DNA of 64,000 nucleotides from Chthonomonas sp. GTDB lineage: Bacteria; Armatimonadota; Fimbriimonadia; Fimbriimonadales; Fimbriimonadaceae. The notes beneath the pieces were generated by a model, which worked only from the letters and a program-made list of their open reading frames with translations, did not search any database and was not told the DNA's origin. The DNA lies in contig JAEURP010000007.1 in assembly GCA_016788585.1 (NCBI GenBank), positions 64,001-128,000 of the forward strand. Reading direction: 5' to 3'. The number at the start of each line of letters is the position of its first letter. Positions within the stretch are counted from its first letter, which is position 1. Shown one piece after another: positions 8,452-17,598 of the stretch. The position numbers and the translations under genes are program-made.

Positions 8452-9468
8452 GTGAGGCGATACAATGGCGAGAACCTTGGTTCGGCACCAAGAATCGCCG
8501 TCGTCGCAAATGACGCGATCGGCAATTTCGTTGTCGGCACTCCGCTGCTGCAAATGCTCCGAAGCAAGTGGAACCCGTCGGCCCTCGACTACTACGGCGG
8601 GACTCGAACTTGGGAGCTGATCGAAGCATCCGATTTGATCGACTTTGGCTATCCCCTGCATGGCGCCCCACCAAACAAGACCGCAGAGGCAATCGCGGAG
8701 CGTGCTGAAGACGGTGCTTATAGCTTGGTCGTAAACATGGAGTGGACTTGCTACGCGAAAGCCGCCACTGCCATGCTGGCTGGTGTCGAGACCTTTGTCT
8801 GCGGACCCTCTGTCGGCAATGGCGGTCGCGGCGACCTTGCGTTTGGCGATGATTCAATGGGCAAACTTTGGAGCGACCAAGAGTGGGTGTCGCCCGAAAT
8901 CACCAATCGCTATCCGCAGCTCAAGAGCGGGTTTATCGGCGAGATATTCTGCCGACTCGCCTATCTCGAAGGAGAGGTGCCAGGCTACCGGCTTCCCAAG
9001 AAAAGGGCGCCGATCGTGACCCCACCAGTTCTGATTGCGACGGCGGCCAGCCTGCCCGAGAAGCTGTGGACTCAAGAGAAGTGGATCGACGTCCTCGGGC
9101 GTTTTCACGAGCGGGGACTTGAAGTTGGGCTCATCGGGGCGCCGCCGGCGAGCCAGAGGCAGTTTTGGCAGGGCGATTCCACTGAAGGAGAGCTGGTCGA
9201 GCGCGGACTCGTTACGGACTTGAGAGGGAAGTTGAGCCTGCCAGAAGTTGTCTGGGCTTTGTCCAACTCGAAACTGGTCTTCTCGCTCGATAATGGTGTC
9301 ATGCATCTTGCTGCCGGTTCGGAGGCGCCAGTAGTCGGCCTTTTCAGAAAGAATATTGCTCGCCTTTGGGCACCGGCAAGGGTAAACGTAATCGAGCCAG
9401 AGAACAGGGATACCGTTGCCGAAATCCCAGTCGACACCGTCTGGTCAATAATTGAGAAAAATCTATGA
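8452..9468 (+). CDS. Glycosyltransferase family 9 (heptosyltransferase-like)
   Basis: The 338-residue product resembles ADP-heptose:LPS heptosyltransferases. It starts with a Rossmann strand and loop (IAVVANDAIGNFVVGTPLL), has a mid-domain PVLIATAASLPEKLWTQEKW where family members bind the donor, and ends with the GT9 signature FSLDNGVMHLAAGSEAPVVGLF. Such enzymes build the core of lipopolysaccharide or related surface glycans at the inner face of the inner membrane, which supports a diderm host. The acceptor is unknown. GTG at 8452 is used; the true start could be a few codons later. The stop overlaps the ATG of the amidase gene by four bases, so the two are coupled. Confidence 0.82.
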   Translation: MRRYNGENLGSAPRIAVVANDAIGNFVVGTPLLQMLRSKWNPSALDYYGGTRTWELIEASDLIDFGYPLHGAPPNKTAEAIAERAEDGAYSLVVNMEWTCYAKAATAMLAGVETFVCGPSVGNGGRGDLAFGDDSMGKLWSDQEWVSPEITNRYPQLKSGFIGEIFCRLAYLEGEVPGYRLPKKRAPIVTPPVLIATAASLPEKLWTQEKWIDVLGRFHERGLEVGLIGAPPASQRQFWQGDSTEGELVERGLVTDLRGKLSLPEVVWALSNSKLVFSLDNGVMHLAAGSEAPVVGLFRKNIARLWAPARVNVIEPENRDTVAEIPVDTVWSIIEKNL

Positions 9469-10112
9469 AACGACTTGCCTTTGGTCTTGTTGCATTGTCA
9501 CTTGCCGGCTGCGCTCTGGCACAGCAGCCGCTGGAGGATGCCCGCTATCGCCCCGGAAAGTTTAAAGTGGCATGGATCGAGTCGCCAAACTACAATTTGC
9601 GCCCGGTGGATACGGTGGTCGATACGATTATCCTTCACCACACGGCCGGTCCGACCACATCGAGTTGCGTCCGCTGGTTTGAGAACCCAGATAGCCAAGT
9701 GAGCGCCCACTATGTTGTGGGAAAGGACGGCAGCATCATTCAAATGGTTATTCCGTTCTATCGTGCATGGCATGCCGGGGTTTCGAAGGACATTCGAGGC
9801 AAAGAAAACCTCAATAATTTCACCGTCGGAATAGAAATCGTTCACACCGGAAAGGCCGATGAGGCTTATCCTGAGGACCAGGTGATGGCGGTGCGGCTAC
9901 TGTGCGGCTATCTCAGTCGAATCAAGTATCGAAACCAAATTGTCCAGATTGCTAGCCACGAGTTCATTGCCGTGCCGCCGGGACGAAAGCCGGACCCGAT
10001 CAACTATCCGTGGGAATCACTGTACGACCTCGCTGATGAACTTGGAATACGCCTGACCTACGGAAGGTCGGACCGAAATACTGTAATTCGCGAGCCTAAG
10101 AAGTCTTCCTAG
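9465..10112 (+). CDS. Secreted N-acetylmuramoyl-L-alanine amidase (Amidase_2/PGRP type)
   Basis: The enzyme should cleave the bond between MurNAc and L-alanine of peptidoglycan. The N-terminus is a signal with a lipobox-like LAGC at residues 13-16 followed by ALA-QQ, so it is either a lipoprotein or a processed periplasmic protein. The zinc site fits the T7-lysozyme/AmiD fold: the HHTAG motif (H58/H59), H165 (ASHEF) and D177 (GRKPDP), where many relatives have Cys or Asp. NNFTVGIEIVHTG is the central strand of the fold. It is coupled to the GT9 gene and lies opposite the MurQ salvage operon, so it may release muropeptides for recycling. Confidence 0.9.
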   Translation: MKRLAFGLVALSLAGCALAQQPLEDARYRPGKFKVAWIESPNYNLRPVDTVVDTIILHHTAGPTTSSCVRWFENPDSQVSAHYVVGKDGSIIQMVIPFYRAWHAGVSKDIRGKENLNNFTVGIEIVHTGKADEAYPEDQVMAVRLLCGYLSRIKYRNQIVQIASHEFIAVPPGRKPDPINYPWESLYDLADELGIRLTYGRSDRNTVIREPKKSS

Positions 10113-10666
10113 GCGGCGAGGACTTGATCCCAGCGGGCCTGATTGAGGCGGCTGAGCTCTTGCAGCTTGACGCCGACCCTAAAGAGGTTATCTTCGGGTC
10201 GGCAATATACGACAGTCGCCGTAAGGCAGAGTTCGCCAAAGTCGGTTGTTAGCCTCAGGTCAATATTTGCGCCGGTTTCCAGGCGGAAGTCGGTGAGCAG
10301 TCCCATTCCATTGGGTGCAAGGTCCATCACTTCGACCGGTGTCTCGATTTTTCCAGAAACGCGCTCGGACTTTCGCCGGGCCTCATGATTCGGTTCACCG
10401 ATGCGAATGAGTTCGGGCCAAGCAAAGGCACAGCGATTACCGTCGGTTCGGCCAATCGTTGTAATAAACGAGCAAGACCCTGCTTTTGAGCCCAAAAAGA
10501 CCTCTAGGCGCTCATTTTCCGCCGGCTTTTCGCCATCGATTGCAATGATGAGCTCCGTGCCGGTCTCTACAACCCATCCGTAAAACTCCTTTTGATCGCT
10601 TTCTCGTACCAAGCGACTTCGTGTCCCTTGGAATTTTTTGATCGCCGCTGAACTCGCAATCGCCAT
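10109..10666 (-). CDS. PilZ-domain c-di-GMP receptor-like protein
   Basis: The C-terminal half has the two PilZ ligand motifs: RRKSER at about 97-102 (RxxxR type) and DLAPNGMG at about 115-122 (D/NxSxxG type, with an unusual Pro-Asn in place of Ser). Beta strands typical of PilZ follow (IDLRLTTDFGELCL, ATVVYCRP). The N-terminal 90 residues may be a YcgR-like flanking domain. It probably senses cyclic di-GMP, but output partners are not visible. ATG at 10666 is chosen; the frame extends 23 codons upstream without a good match. It overlaps the convergent amidase stop by four bases. Confidence 0.8.
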   Translation of the reverse strand: MAIASSAAIKKFQGTRSRLVRESDQKEFYGWVVETGTELIIAIDGEKPAENERLEVFLGSKAGSCSFITTIGRTDGNRCAFAWPELIRIGEPNHEARRKSERVSGKIETPVEVMDLAPNGMGLLTDFRLETGANIDLRLTTDFGELCLTATVVYCRPEDNLFRVGVKLQELSRLNQARWDQVLAA

Positions 10667-10835
10667 TCTAAGGTGTATATCGGCATGATTCGAACAATAG
10701 AAAAGCCCCACAGCAAAAATCTCGCAAAAATCCAACGATCAATTTTGCGGGCGAACGCGTCTAAGTTTGCGGTATGTTGCGTACGCTGCTTTTAGCGGTG
10801 TTGCTATACTGCATTTGTCCAAGAGGTCATTCATA

Positions 10836-13800
10836 GTGAGTCATTTTTTGAAGAAGCTGTTGTGTGGCGCGGTCGCAGCCATTGCTGTTGTTGCCAACGC
10901 CTCGCCCTTTAGCCAGGTTCAAACGAGTCCGTCCGATTCAAAGGAGAACCCCGCCATTTCGATGGCGTTCGATAAGATCGGCCGTTCATTCGTTGAGAAT
11001 AAGGGCCAATGGGATCCCCGAGCTGTGATGGTTACGCGCCAACCCGGTTTGGATTTCTGGGTTACCAAAACTGGAATCGTTCTCGATGCCTACCAATTAG
11101 GGCAGCGAGAGTCGAATCCGCTTTCTCAAGCCATTAGCGGCGAATTTGGTCGACCAGACTTCCGCCGCGGTCATGTGATTAACATGTCCTTCGTTGGATC
11201 TAAGGGCGCCCGTAAGCTCACGGGCAGCGATCCGCTCTCAACCCGAATCGATTGGGTTCGCTTGGGTCGGCCCGACGTCAAGAGCGTCCCGGCCTATGGT
11301 GAAGCGACGGTTTCTGGCTTTCTTCCTGGTGTCGATGTCCGCTTCTATCGCGACCAAGGTTCCCCAAGGTATGACCTCGCCTTGGCAGCCGGCGTCAATC
11401 CAAGCACTGTTGGTATTAAGATCGAGGGTGCTGATGATGTGCAGGTTGGCCCTGATGGCTCGCTCAACATCTTGACCACCCTAGGCTGGATTCGCAACGC
11501 TGACCTCATTGTCTATCAAGGCTCGGGCTCACAGAGATCTTCGGTGACGGCCAACTTTGTAGTCGAGCCAGTCAAAGACGGATTCATTGTTCGGTTCTCC
11601 CTCGGCAAGTACGACACGACCAAGCCGGTTGTGATCGACCCGATCGTTTACGGCACGCACTTTGGTGGTGATGGCGGTGGCGAAGAAGTCATGCACGCCG
11701 CCTCCGATGGCGCCGGTAACACCTATTTCACCGGTACGACGACTTCGACCGACCTTCCGATCGTCATTGGCCCCTATGGCGTTGAACTCAAGGACGGCTT
11801 TGACGGATTTTTCGCTCAACTCACGGGCGACATCTATGACGCTGTCTATGTAGCCTATGTAGGCACTGGCTTCGATGACTTCGGTCGCTTTGTCGATGTC
11901 GATCAGTATGGAAACGTCTGGATGGGTGGCTCTACGATGGCCAACCGGTTCCCTGGTCGCATCAATATGACCATTGGTGTTCCGCAGGGTGCAACGGCTC
12001 CATGGGGCGGGACCTGGGGATTCACCTATGGCGGCATCAACACCGCCGACATCAGCTATCGCGTGACGGCAGCACAAATCAAGGCCGCTCTTGACGCTTT
12101 GCCAAACGCTCCAACTGGCGGCTTCACGGTCGAGCCTGTTGATGCCAATGGTAATGTGCTCCCTCCAGCGAGCCAGATGCCAAACGTTCGAATGCGAATT
12201 CGGTCGAACGACCCAACCGCCCGTGCTCTGCGCCTGCGACTGGGTAAGCGACCTTACCTTGTCACTCCAACTCCCGATCCGTCGGCGACTCAGGTGATTG
12301 CGGTCGATTTCACCGCCTTTGGCTTCTCGCCGCGAGGAGGAACTTTCCGCATTGGTGTCATCGACACCGGCACAGTTCCGACTTTTGCGCCAGCCCTTCG
12401 CTTCGATGCGAATGGCGCCGATGTTCAAGCTAATCTGCGATTGTTGGCCTTCTTGGCTGGCACCGCGCCTGTACGCGTTACCGCGACGAGCACGAATCGC
12501 CTGGTTTGGCCTCAGGTCGAGCCAGTGGAATCCGGCTTCCCGGTCACCGTCAACTTCTTTGATACCGCGAGTGCGCCGCAAGTCCGCCAGCCGATGCAGA
12601 TTAACGCAGAAGCCGTCGACTACGGCACTTACGCGATTTTGGATGCCGCTCCGCACACCTTCTTGACCCTGTTCAAGAGTACGGTTGGTGGCATTCAGGC
12701 CGCCGATGACAATGCGGCGGTTCCAACGGTCACGCGAATGATCAGCGGTGTTACACCGTTCGACTTCCACCCCGCTGGCTTCCCGCTGATGATGGACAAT
12801 GGTTCCATTGGCATCTCGGTTCGAAAGGTCACTCAGGCTCAAGGCAATGTCGAAATCGTAGTCGCTGGTAATGCGGCTGGAACAATTGCGACGTTCCCAG
12901 GAGACGGCAACAGCGCTCCAATAAATATTCCTGGAACGCCGCCTGCTCCGGGTCTTGCTCCAAACGCGACTCGATTCGGGTACTTCGTTACCTTCTTGTA
13001 CAACAACACGACCGGCGCCATCACGGTGGATAACAACCGATCGAAGTACATCGGAGGTACGGGCCAGACCACAATCAGCGGTGTCGAAATGGACGCCGAG
13101 GGTTCGATCTACCTCTGCGGTGGCGTCGAGCTACTCCTTGCCAACGGCACGGCTACGAACGCAAATCTTGGCGCAGCCAGCCCCGTCTTCCCGACGACTG
13201 CTGGAGGCTACGCTAACTCGAATCTGTTGCGACAAAAGGATGGTTGGTTCCGAAAGTACGATCCATCCGGCACTATGCTGATCTCGAAGGTCCTAGGCGG
13301 AAGCCAGATGGATCGCATCGAAGATATCGCCGTCGATACGGCTAGCAATATCTACCTGCTGTCGCGAACCACCTCATTCAACTTCCCGCGAACGGTCAAC
13401 GCCTTCAGTGAAATTTTCCCTGGCGGCGGAACTCTTCTCGCGGTAACCAAGGTGAACAGCACCGCGACGACGATCGCCTACAGCACTTCGCTGGCGACGT
13501 CCGTTCGGTCGCCTGACGACATCACGCCACCTCTTCCACCGAACGCCAATGCTCGATTCGATAATTACGATCTTGCGGTTGACGGAAAGGGCAATGCGTA
13601 CATCGCTGGCTACGTGACTCGGCCTCTCGTCGGGCCAATCCCCGTGCCGCTGACCCCGATCGCTCCGGCGATTCCAGATCAGTTGCCGGCGCTCGACAAC
13701 GTCATGCCAAATGGCGATACTGAGGGCTTCCTCACTGTTCTTAACTCGACGGGTGGTGGATTGCTCTTCAGCACGGTTGTGGGCGAGTCGGCCTCCGCCG

Positions 13801-15770
13801 ATTATGTCAACGGCTTGTACGTCGATCGAACTGACGCGGTCTACTTGGCCGGTTCCGAGTTTGTCACCGCCATCGGCCCGATCGGCCTTCCTGCCAACTT
13901 CCTATCGCCGTTCGCCTTCAAGGCGTTTCCCGACGGTTGGGATGGCTGGTTGGCAAAGCTTAAGGTCACGACGCCAATTCTCGCCGCTATCGCCACCGAC
14001 AAGGTGGACGTAGCGGGCGGCTTGGGATCGACGGTCCAGCTTCAGGTTCTCCTGCAGAGACCGGCCCCAGTTGGTGGCGCAACGGTGACCTTGCGACTCA
14101 GCAATCCAGCCGTCGCTCGATTCAACAACCCAGTATCTGGTCCGACGAATATTCTCGTTACGATCCCTGCTGGTGCCCAGACCTTCACCCAACCGGTGAT
14201 CATCCATACGAGGTTGGTCAATAACCCAACATTCGTGGATGTTCGTGCCGAACTGGATGGCGACTTCCTGCAGACGCGTCTCAACGTGTTCCCATGGATG
14301 GAGTCGTTCACTCTTGGTACGACCTCGATTCCTGGTGGCGAGAGCGTCAATGGAACGGTTACGATCTTCGAACCGGCTCCAGCTGGCGGTCTACCGGTGA
14401 CGCTGAGCGCCGATAGCGGCCTTGTGTCGTTCCCAGGTGGCACCACGGTTACGATCCCTGCTGGTGAAGAATCGATCTCGTTCGAGATTGCCTCTCAAGG
14501 AGTTAGCGCGAACACCGACGTAAACATCACGGCCTCGGCCGCAGGTGTCGGTATCACGCAGACCCTTCAACTCACACCTCCGGGCCTTGAACTTATCGAG
14601 GTTAACCCCGATCGTGTGACGGGTGGAGAGTCCACCACGGCTACCGTCCAAGTAGTGGGTATCGCTGGTCCAAGTACGTTTGTGCAAATTAGCTCAACCG
14701 GCGCACCAGTAACCATTACAAGGGCCGGTGAGGTAGTTCCGGTTGCATTGCCTGCACTGGTTCAGATCCCACAGGGCCAAAGCACGGTGTCCTTCCAGGT
14801 GAACACTTCGTTCGTCCCGTCTAACACCTCGGCCAACATCATTGCCACGCTTAACGGGGAATCGGCGTCAGACACGCTCTTTATTGAGCACGTCACGATC
14901 GTCAATGTCCTGCTTAGCACCAACACGTGCATTGGTGGAGACTTGGTGACGGGAACCGTCAACATCTCGGCTCCGGCCGGTTTGACGGGCATGGTGATTC
15001 CGCTTACCAATAGCAATCCTGCTGCTGGCACGGTAACGCCGATGACGATCAACATCCCGCCGGGCGCTACTTCTGGAAACTTCCAAATCCAGACGGTGCC
15101 AAGTGGATCAGTCCAACTGTTGACGGTCGCTACCAATAAGGCTGGTTACGTCAACAAGAACGCGACGCTAACGATCAATCCTCTCATTGTGTTCTTCAAT
15201 CTGTCGCTCAATCCAACGAGCGTTTCGGGTGGAGCACCGGTGCAGGGAACGATCTCGCTACCGTCGGCTTTGGGTATCAACCTCACCTTCACGTTGACAT
15301 CGAGCAATCCGCTCGTCACCTTCCCAGGTGGCGGAACGGTCACGATCCCCGCCGGTCAAACAACGGCGAACTTCGCGATCAACACTGGAGTCACTGGGGC
15401 CGCAACGGACGTGCTGGTAAGCGCGACCCTCTTCGGAGTCAGCCAATCGCAGATACTGCGAGTGCTACCTCCAGGCATCTCCAACTTCGTCATCTCGCCG
15501 AATTTGGTGAATGCTGGTACCCCGGCGACTGGTCTTATCACACTCGATCAGCCGGCGCCTCCAGGTGGATTGCTCATCAACCTGACCAACAACGAAGGGG
15601 CATTCGTGAGCCACCAGGCTTCGATTACTGTCCCGGCGAATCAAACCACTGCGTCATTCCCGATCTCGACGTTCCAAGTGACGCGACAGGTATCGGTGAC
15701 GTTTACGGCGACGATTCCATCGAGATCGCAAAGTTACAATGCGATCTTAACAATCAACCCGGCTCCGTAG
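10836..15770 (+). CDS. Giant secreted protein: SBBP-type propeller plus six beta-sandwich repeats
   Basis: The 1644-residue protein has a signal peptide (KKLLCGAVAAIAVVANAS). An N-terminal domain beginning FVENKGQWD and ending VVIDPIVYGT is the DUF7948-like module found in front of SBBP repeats. Propeller-like blades follow (YGTHFGGDGGGEEVMHAA, GNTYFTGTTTSTDLP, and later GNAYIAGYVT and DAVYLAGSEF). The propeller is interrupted at about residues 375-680 by a domain with VTAAQIKAALDALP. The C-terminal third, from about nt 13970, is six tandem repeats of about 96 residues. Each has a GG at the start (SIPGGESVNG, RVTGGESTTA, SVSGGAPVQG) and a TIPAG strand. A surface or matrix role is likely; no catalytic motif is seen. 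GTG at 10836, after AGAGGT, is preferred to TTG at 10767. No C-terminal sorting signal is present. Confidence 0.85.
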   Translation: MSHFLKKLLCGAVAAIAVVANASPFSQVQTSPSDSKENPAISMAFDKIGRSFVENKGQWDPRAVMVTRQPGLDFWVTKTGIVLDAYQLGQRESNPLSQAISGEFGRPDFRRGHVINMSFVGSKGARKLTGSDPLSTRIDWVRLGRPDVKSVPAYGEATVSGFLPGVDVRFYRDQGSPRYDLALAAGVNPSTVGIKIEGADDVQVGPDGSLNILTTLGWIRNADLIVYQGSGSQRSSVTANFVVEPVKDGFIVRFSLGKYDTTKPVVIDPIVYGTHFGGDGGGEEVMHAASDGAGNTYFTGTTTSTDLPIVIGPYGVELKDGFDGFFAQLTGDIYDAVYVAYVGTGFDDFGRFVDVDQYGNVWMGGSTMANRFPGRINMTIGVPQGATAPWGGTWGFTYGGINTADISYRVTAAQIKAALDALPNAPTGGFTVEPVDANGNVLPPASQMPNVRMRIRSNDPTARALRLRLGKRPYLVTPTPDPSATQVIAVDFTAFGFSPRGGTFRIGVIDTGTVPTFAPALRFDANGADVQANLRLLAFLAGTAPVRVTATSTNRLVWPQVEPVESGFPVTVNFFDTASAPQVRQPMQINAEAVDYGTYAILDAAPHTFLTLFKSTVGGIQAADDNAAVPTVTRMISGVTPFDFHPAGFPLMMDNGSIGISVRKVTQAQGNVEIVVAGNAAGTIATFPGDGNSAPINIPGTPPAPGLAPNATRFGYFVTFLYNNTTGAITVDNNRSKYIGGTGQTTISGVEMDAEGSIYLCGGVELLLANGTATNANLGAASPVFPTTAGGYANSNLLRQKDGWFRKYDPSGTMLISKVLGGSQMDRIEDIAVDTASNIYLLSRTTSFNFPRTVNAFSEIFPGGGTLLAVTKVNSTATTIAYSTSLATSVRSPDDITPPLPPNANARFDNYDLAVDGKGNAYIAGYVTRPLVGPIPVPLTPIAPAIPDQLPALDNVMPNGDTEGFLTVLNSTGGGLLFSTVVGESASADYVNGLYVDRTDAVYLAGSEFVTAIGPIGLPANFLSPFAFKAFPDGWDGWLAKLKVTTPILAAIATDKVDVAGGLGSTVQLQVLLQRPAPVGGATVTLRLSNPAVARFNNPVSGPTNILVTIPAGAQTFTQPVIIHTRLVNNPTFVDVRAELDGDFLQTRLNVFPWMESFTLGTTSIPGGESVNGTVTIFEPAPAGGLPVTLSADSGLVSFPGGTTVTIPAGEESISFEIASQGVSANTDVNITASAAGVGITQTLQLTPPGLELIEVNPDRVTGGESTTATVQVVGIAGPSTFVQISSTGAPVTITRAGEVVPVALPALVQIPQGQSTVSFQVNTSFVPSNTSANIIATLNGESASDTLFIEHVTIVNVLLSTNTCIGGDLVTGTVNISAPAGLTGMVIPLTNSNPAAGTVTPMTINIPPGATSGNFQIQTVPSGSVQLLTVATNKAGYVNKNATLTINPLIVFFNLSLNPTSVSGGAPVQGTISLPSALGINLTFTLTSSNPLVTFPGGGTVTIPAGQTTANFAINTGVTGAATDVLVSATLFGVSQSQILRVLPPGISNFVISPNLVNAGTPATGLITLDQPAPPGGLLINLTNNEGAFVSHQASITVPANQTTASFPISTFQVTRQVSVTFTATIPSRSQSYNAILTINPAP

Positions 15771-15785
15771 CCGGATGAGGTTACG

Positions 15786-15813
15786 CGGGTCTGGAGTTCA
15801 CGCTCCAGACCCG
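15786..15813 (+). other. Strong hairpin after the giant gene
   Basis: Arms CGGGTCTGGAG (15786-15796) and CTCCAGACCCG (15803-15813) pair perfectly around a six-base loop, 15 bases after the stop. No T tract follows, so it is more likely a 3' stabilising or pausing structure than a complete intrinsic terminator. The 55-codon gene lies 36 bases beyond it. Confidence 0.6.
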
Positions 15814-15848
15814 GAACCCCACCCCGCCTTCAAGCGTAAGAGATAGTG

Positions 15849-16016
15849 ATGGATCGTGTAGGAAGTTTTCTCCTTGGTCTTGTGACGGGCGCCGCCTTAG
15901 CGCTCGGCATCAAGAAGCTCATGGAAGAGGGAGGCTTGGACCTCCAAGACCTCGAAGCCAGCATCGGTGAGAAACTCGATGCCCTGGAAGGTCTTATCGC
16001 CGAACCGGTTGGCTAG
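15849..16016 (+). CDS. Small membrane-anchored protein, 55 residues
   Basis: This short frame starts at ATG 15849 behind a purine-rich site (GTAAGAGATAG). It encodes MDRVGSFLLGLVTGAALALG, one membrane helix with a GxxxG-like face. The charged stretch KKLMEEGG and an amphipathic helix (LEASIGEKLDALEGLIAEP) follow. The layout, one N-terminal helix and a cytoplasmic coiled-coil tail, resembles YtxH-like small membrane proteins. Function unknown. It ends in a four-base convergent overlap with the M28 peptidase. Confidence 0.65.
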   Translation: MDRVGSFLLGLVTGAALALGIKKLMEEGGLDLQDLEASIGEKLDALEGLIAEPVG

Positions 16017-17521
16017 TCCAACTTAACTCGGTCGGTTCTGTTCGCCAACTCCCAAAGGGAGGCATAGATTGTTTTCGTCACGACCTCCATCTTGTCGAAG
16101 TCGATCTTGTGAACTTCATCGCCCACTTGGTGGTAGTCCTCGTGGACGCCGTCAAAATAAAAGGCAATTGGAATCCCCTTGAGCGCATAGTTGTAGTGGT
16201 CGCTGCGCTCATAAATGTTCTCTCTATCGTTGGGATCGTCGTACTTGTAGCTGTATCCAAGATTGAAGTTCTTGGAGTTCACTGTTTGCAGGAAGTCGCC
16301 AAAGTCTCGGCTCAGCTTATAGGAACCGACAACATAAATCTGGTTCGGGCCTGAGAGCACCGAGTTTTTTGGGTTAGTATCGCCCGCCGGGCGGGAGCGA
16401 CCGATCATGTCGATATTGATCAGAGCGGTCAGGTCTTTCAGTGGAACCGTCGGGTTGTTGGTGAAATAGGCAGAGCCCCAAAGCCCCTTTTCTTCGCCAC
16501 AATGCCAGATGAAAATGATGCTTCTCTTGGGCCGGCGTCCCGTGGCAAAGGCATGTGCAAGCTCCAGAACCGCCACAGTGCCCGAGCCATCGTCGTCAGC
16601 TCCGTTAAAGATTCCATCCAGCCCGGGAGCAACCGATCGCATGCCAACGTGATCGATGTGTGCCGACACTCCGACGTACTCGTTGGAGAGCTCTGGGTCC
16701 GATCCCTTGACGATCGCCACGACGTTTTGGGTCTTAGGCGATACATCTTTGACCTTGGTTTCAAGAGAGATCATCTGATTGATCGCCACACCTTTGGGTT
16801 TGGCCTCATCAAAGCTGATTCCCTGCAGGAGCTTGGAGCCGAGTTGTGGACTCAAGGAAATGCTAGAGCGGGCTTGACGTCCCGGCCCGGCCCCTTGCCA
16901 AGCTGGTCGAGGTCGGCTAGCAGCTAAGCTTGAAGTCACGCTGGATTGCCAGTCGTCCGCGCCCTGCGTTGAGATTCGAATGATGCCAGCCGCCCCTCCA
17001 TCCTGGGCGATACGATCTACGCTTTTTGACCCGGCTGACCGGAGCAACTCTATCGGAGGATTGCCGCGTACGACGAGCACTTTTCCGCGGATATCCATTC
17101 CAATGTATGGATCAATGCCCAGTTCGGGAGCTTGGGCGCCGTGTCCCACATAGATGGCTTGCCCTTCGAATTTAGTCGCATTTCCCGTCGCCATAAATTC
17201 GCCATAGGCGTGTCGGGTTGACCCAATTGATAGGCTGGATCCTTCTGGATCCATTGCACGCCCCACAAGGGGGACATTTTGGAAGAACTTGCCACTGTCT
17301 CCACCCGGAGTGGCCCCCCAGAGCTTCAACTGGCTAGAAACGTAAAGCGTGGCAAGGTCGAGCCCGCGGCTGGGAGTATCTCGCCCTTCGAGAAGATCAT
17401 GCGCGATGAACTCAAGATGAGCAAGGAGATCGTTCTTGGTGATAAGGTCCATGCTCCCCACGGATTGGGCCAAAGCGGATTGCCCAAAGGCAAGAAGGAG
17501 GAGGCAAGGAATGGCTTTCAC
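16013..17521 (-). CDS. Secreted M28-family zinc aminopeptidase with PA domain
   Basis: The 502-residue protein has a signal peptide (CLLLLAFGQSALA), an N-terminal helical part, an inserted PA-like domain (about 110-185, VRGNPPIELL) and an M28 catalytic domain. The two-zinc site is readable: SAHIDHVG (His and Asp), NGADDDGSG (bridging Asp), WHCGEEKGLWGS (catalytic Glu and ligand Glu), INIDMIGR (Asp) and YHQVGDE (last His). It should remove N-terminal residues from peptides outside the cytoplasm. The start is GTG at 17521. An Arg/Pro/Gly-rich stretch at about 205-220 looks like a surface loop. Confidence 0.93.
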   Translation of the reverse strand: MKAIPCLLLLAFGQSALAQSVGSMDLITKNDLLAHLEFIAHDLLEGRDTPSRGLDLATLYVSSQLKLWGATPGGDSGKFFQNVPLVGRAMDPEGSSLSIGSTRHAYGEFMATGNATKFEGQAIYVGHGAQAPELGIDPYIGMDIRGKVLVVRGNPPIELLRSAGSKSVDRIAQDGGAAGIIRISTQGADDWQSSVTSSLAASRPRPAWQGAGPGRQARSSISLSPQLGSKLLQGISFDEAKPKGVAINQMISLETKVKDVSPKTQNVVAIVKGSDPELSNEYVGVSAHIDHVGMRSVAPGLDGIFNGADDDGSGTVAVLELAHAFATGRRPKRSIIFIWHCGEEKGLWGSAYFTNNPTVPLKDLTALINIDMIGRSRPAGDTNPKNSVLSGPNQIYVVGSYKLSRDFGDFLQTVNSKNFNLGYSYKYDDPNDRENIYERSDHYNYALKGIPIAFYFDGVHEDYHQVGDEVHKIDFDKMEVVTKTIYASLWELANRTDRVKLD

Positions 17522-17598
17522 GAGCGTAGTTTATCGTGGAAGTACGAATTGTGCTGGAAGCCTGGTTCCCAAGGGCTTCTGGTCACGTATGTAAGCCT

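Noticed and set aside
11529-12842. 437-codon minus-strand frame inside the giant gene
   Set aside because: It is antisense to a coding region with clear domain structure, and its composition (Arg, Asp, Val, Gly) is that of a reverse-frame shadow.
15786-15813. Complete intrinsic terminator after the giant gene
   Set aside because: The hairpin is strong but no T-rich stretch follows it, so it was recorded only as a hairpin.
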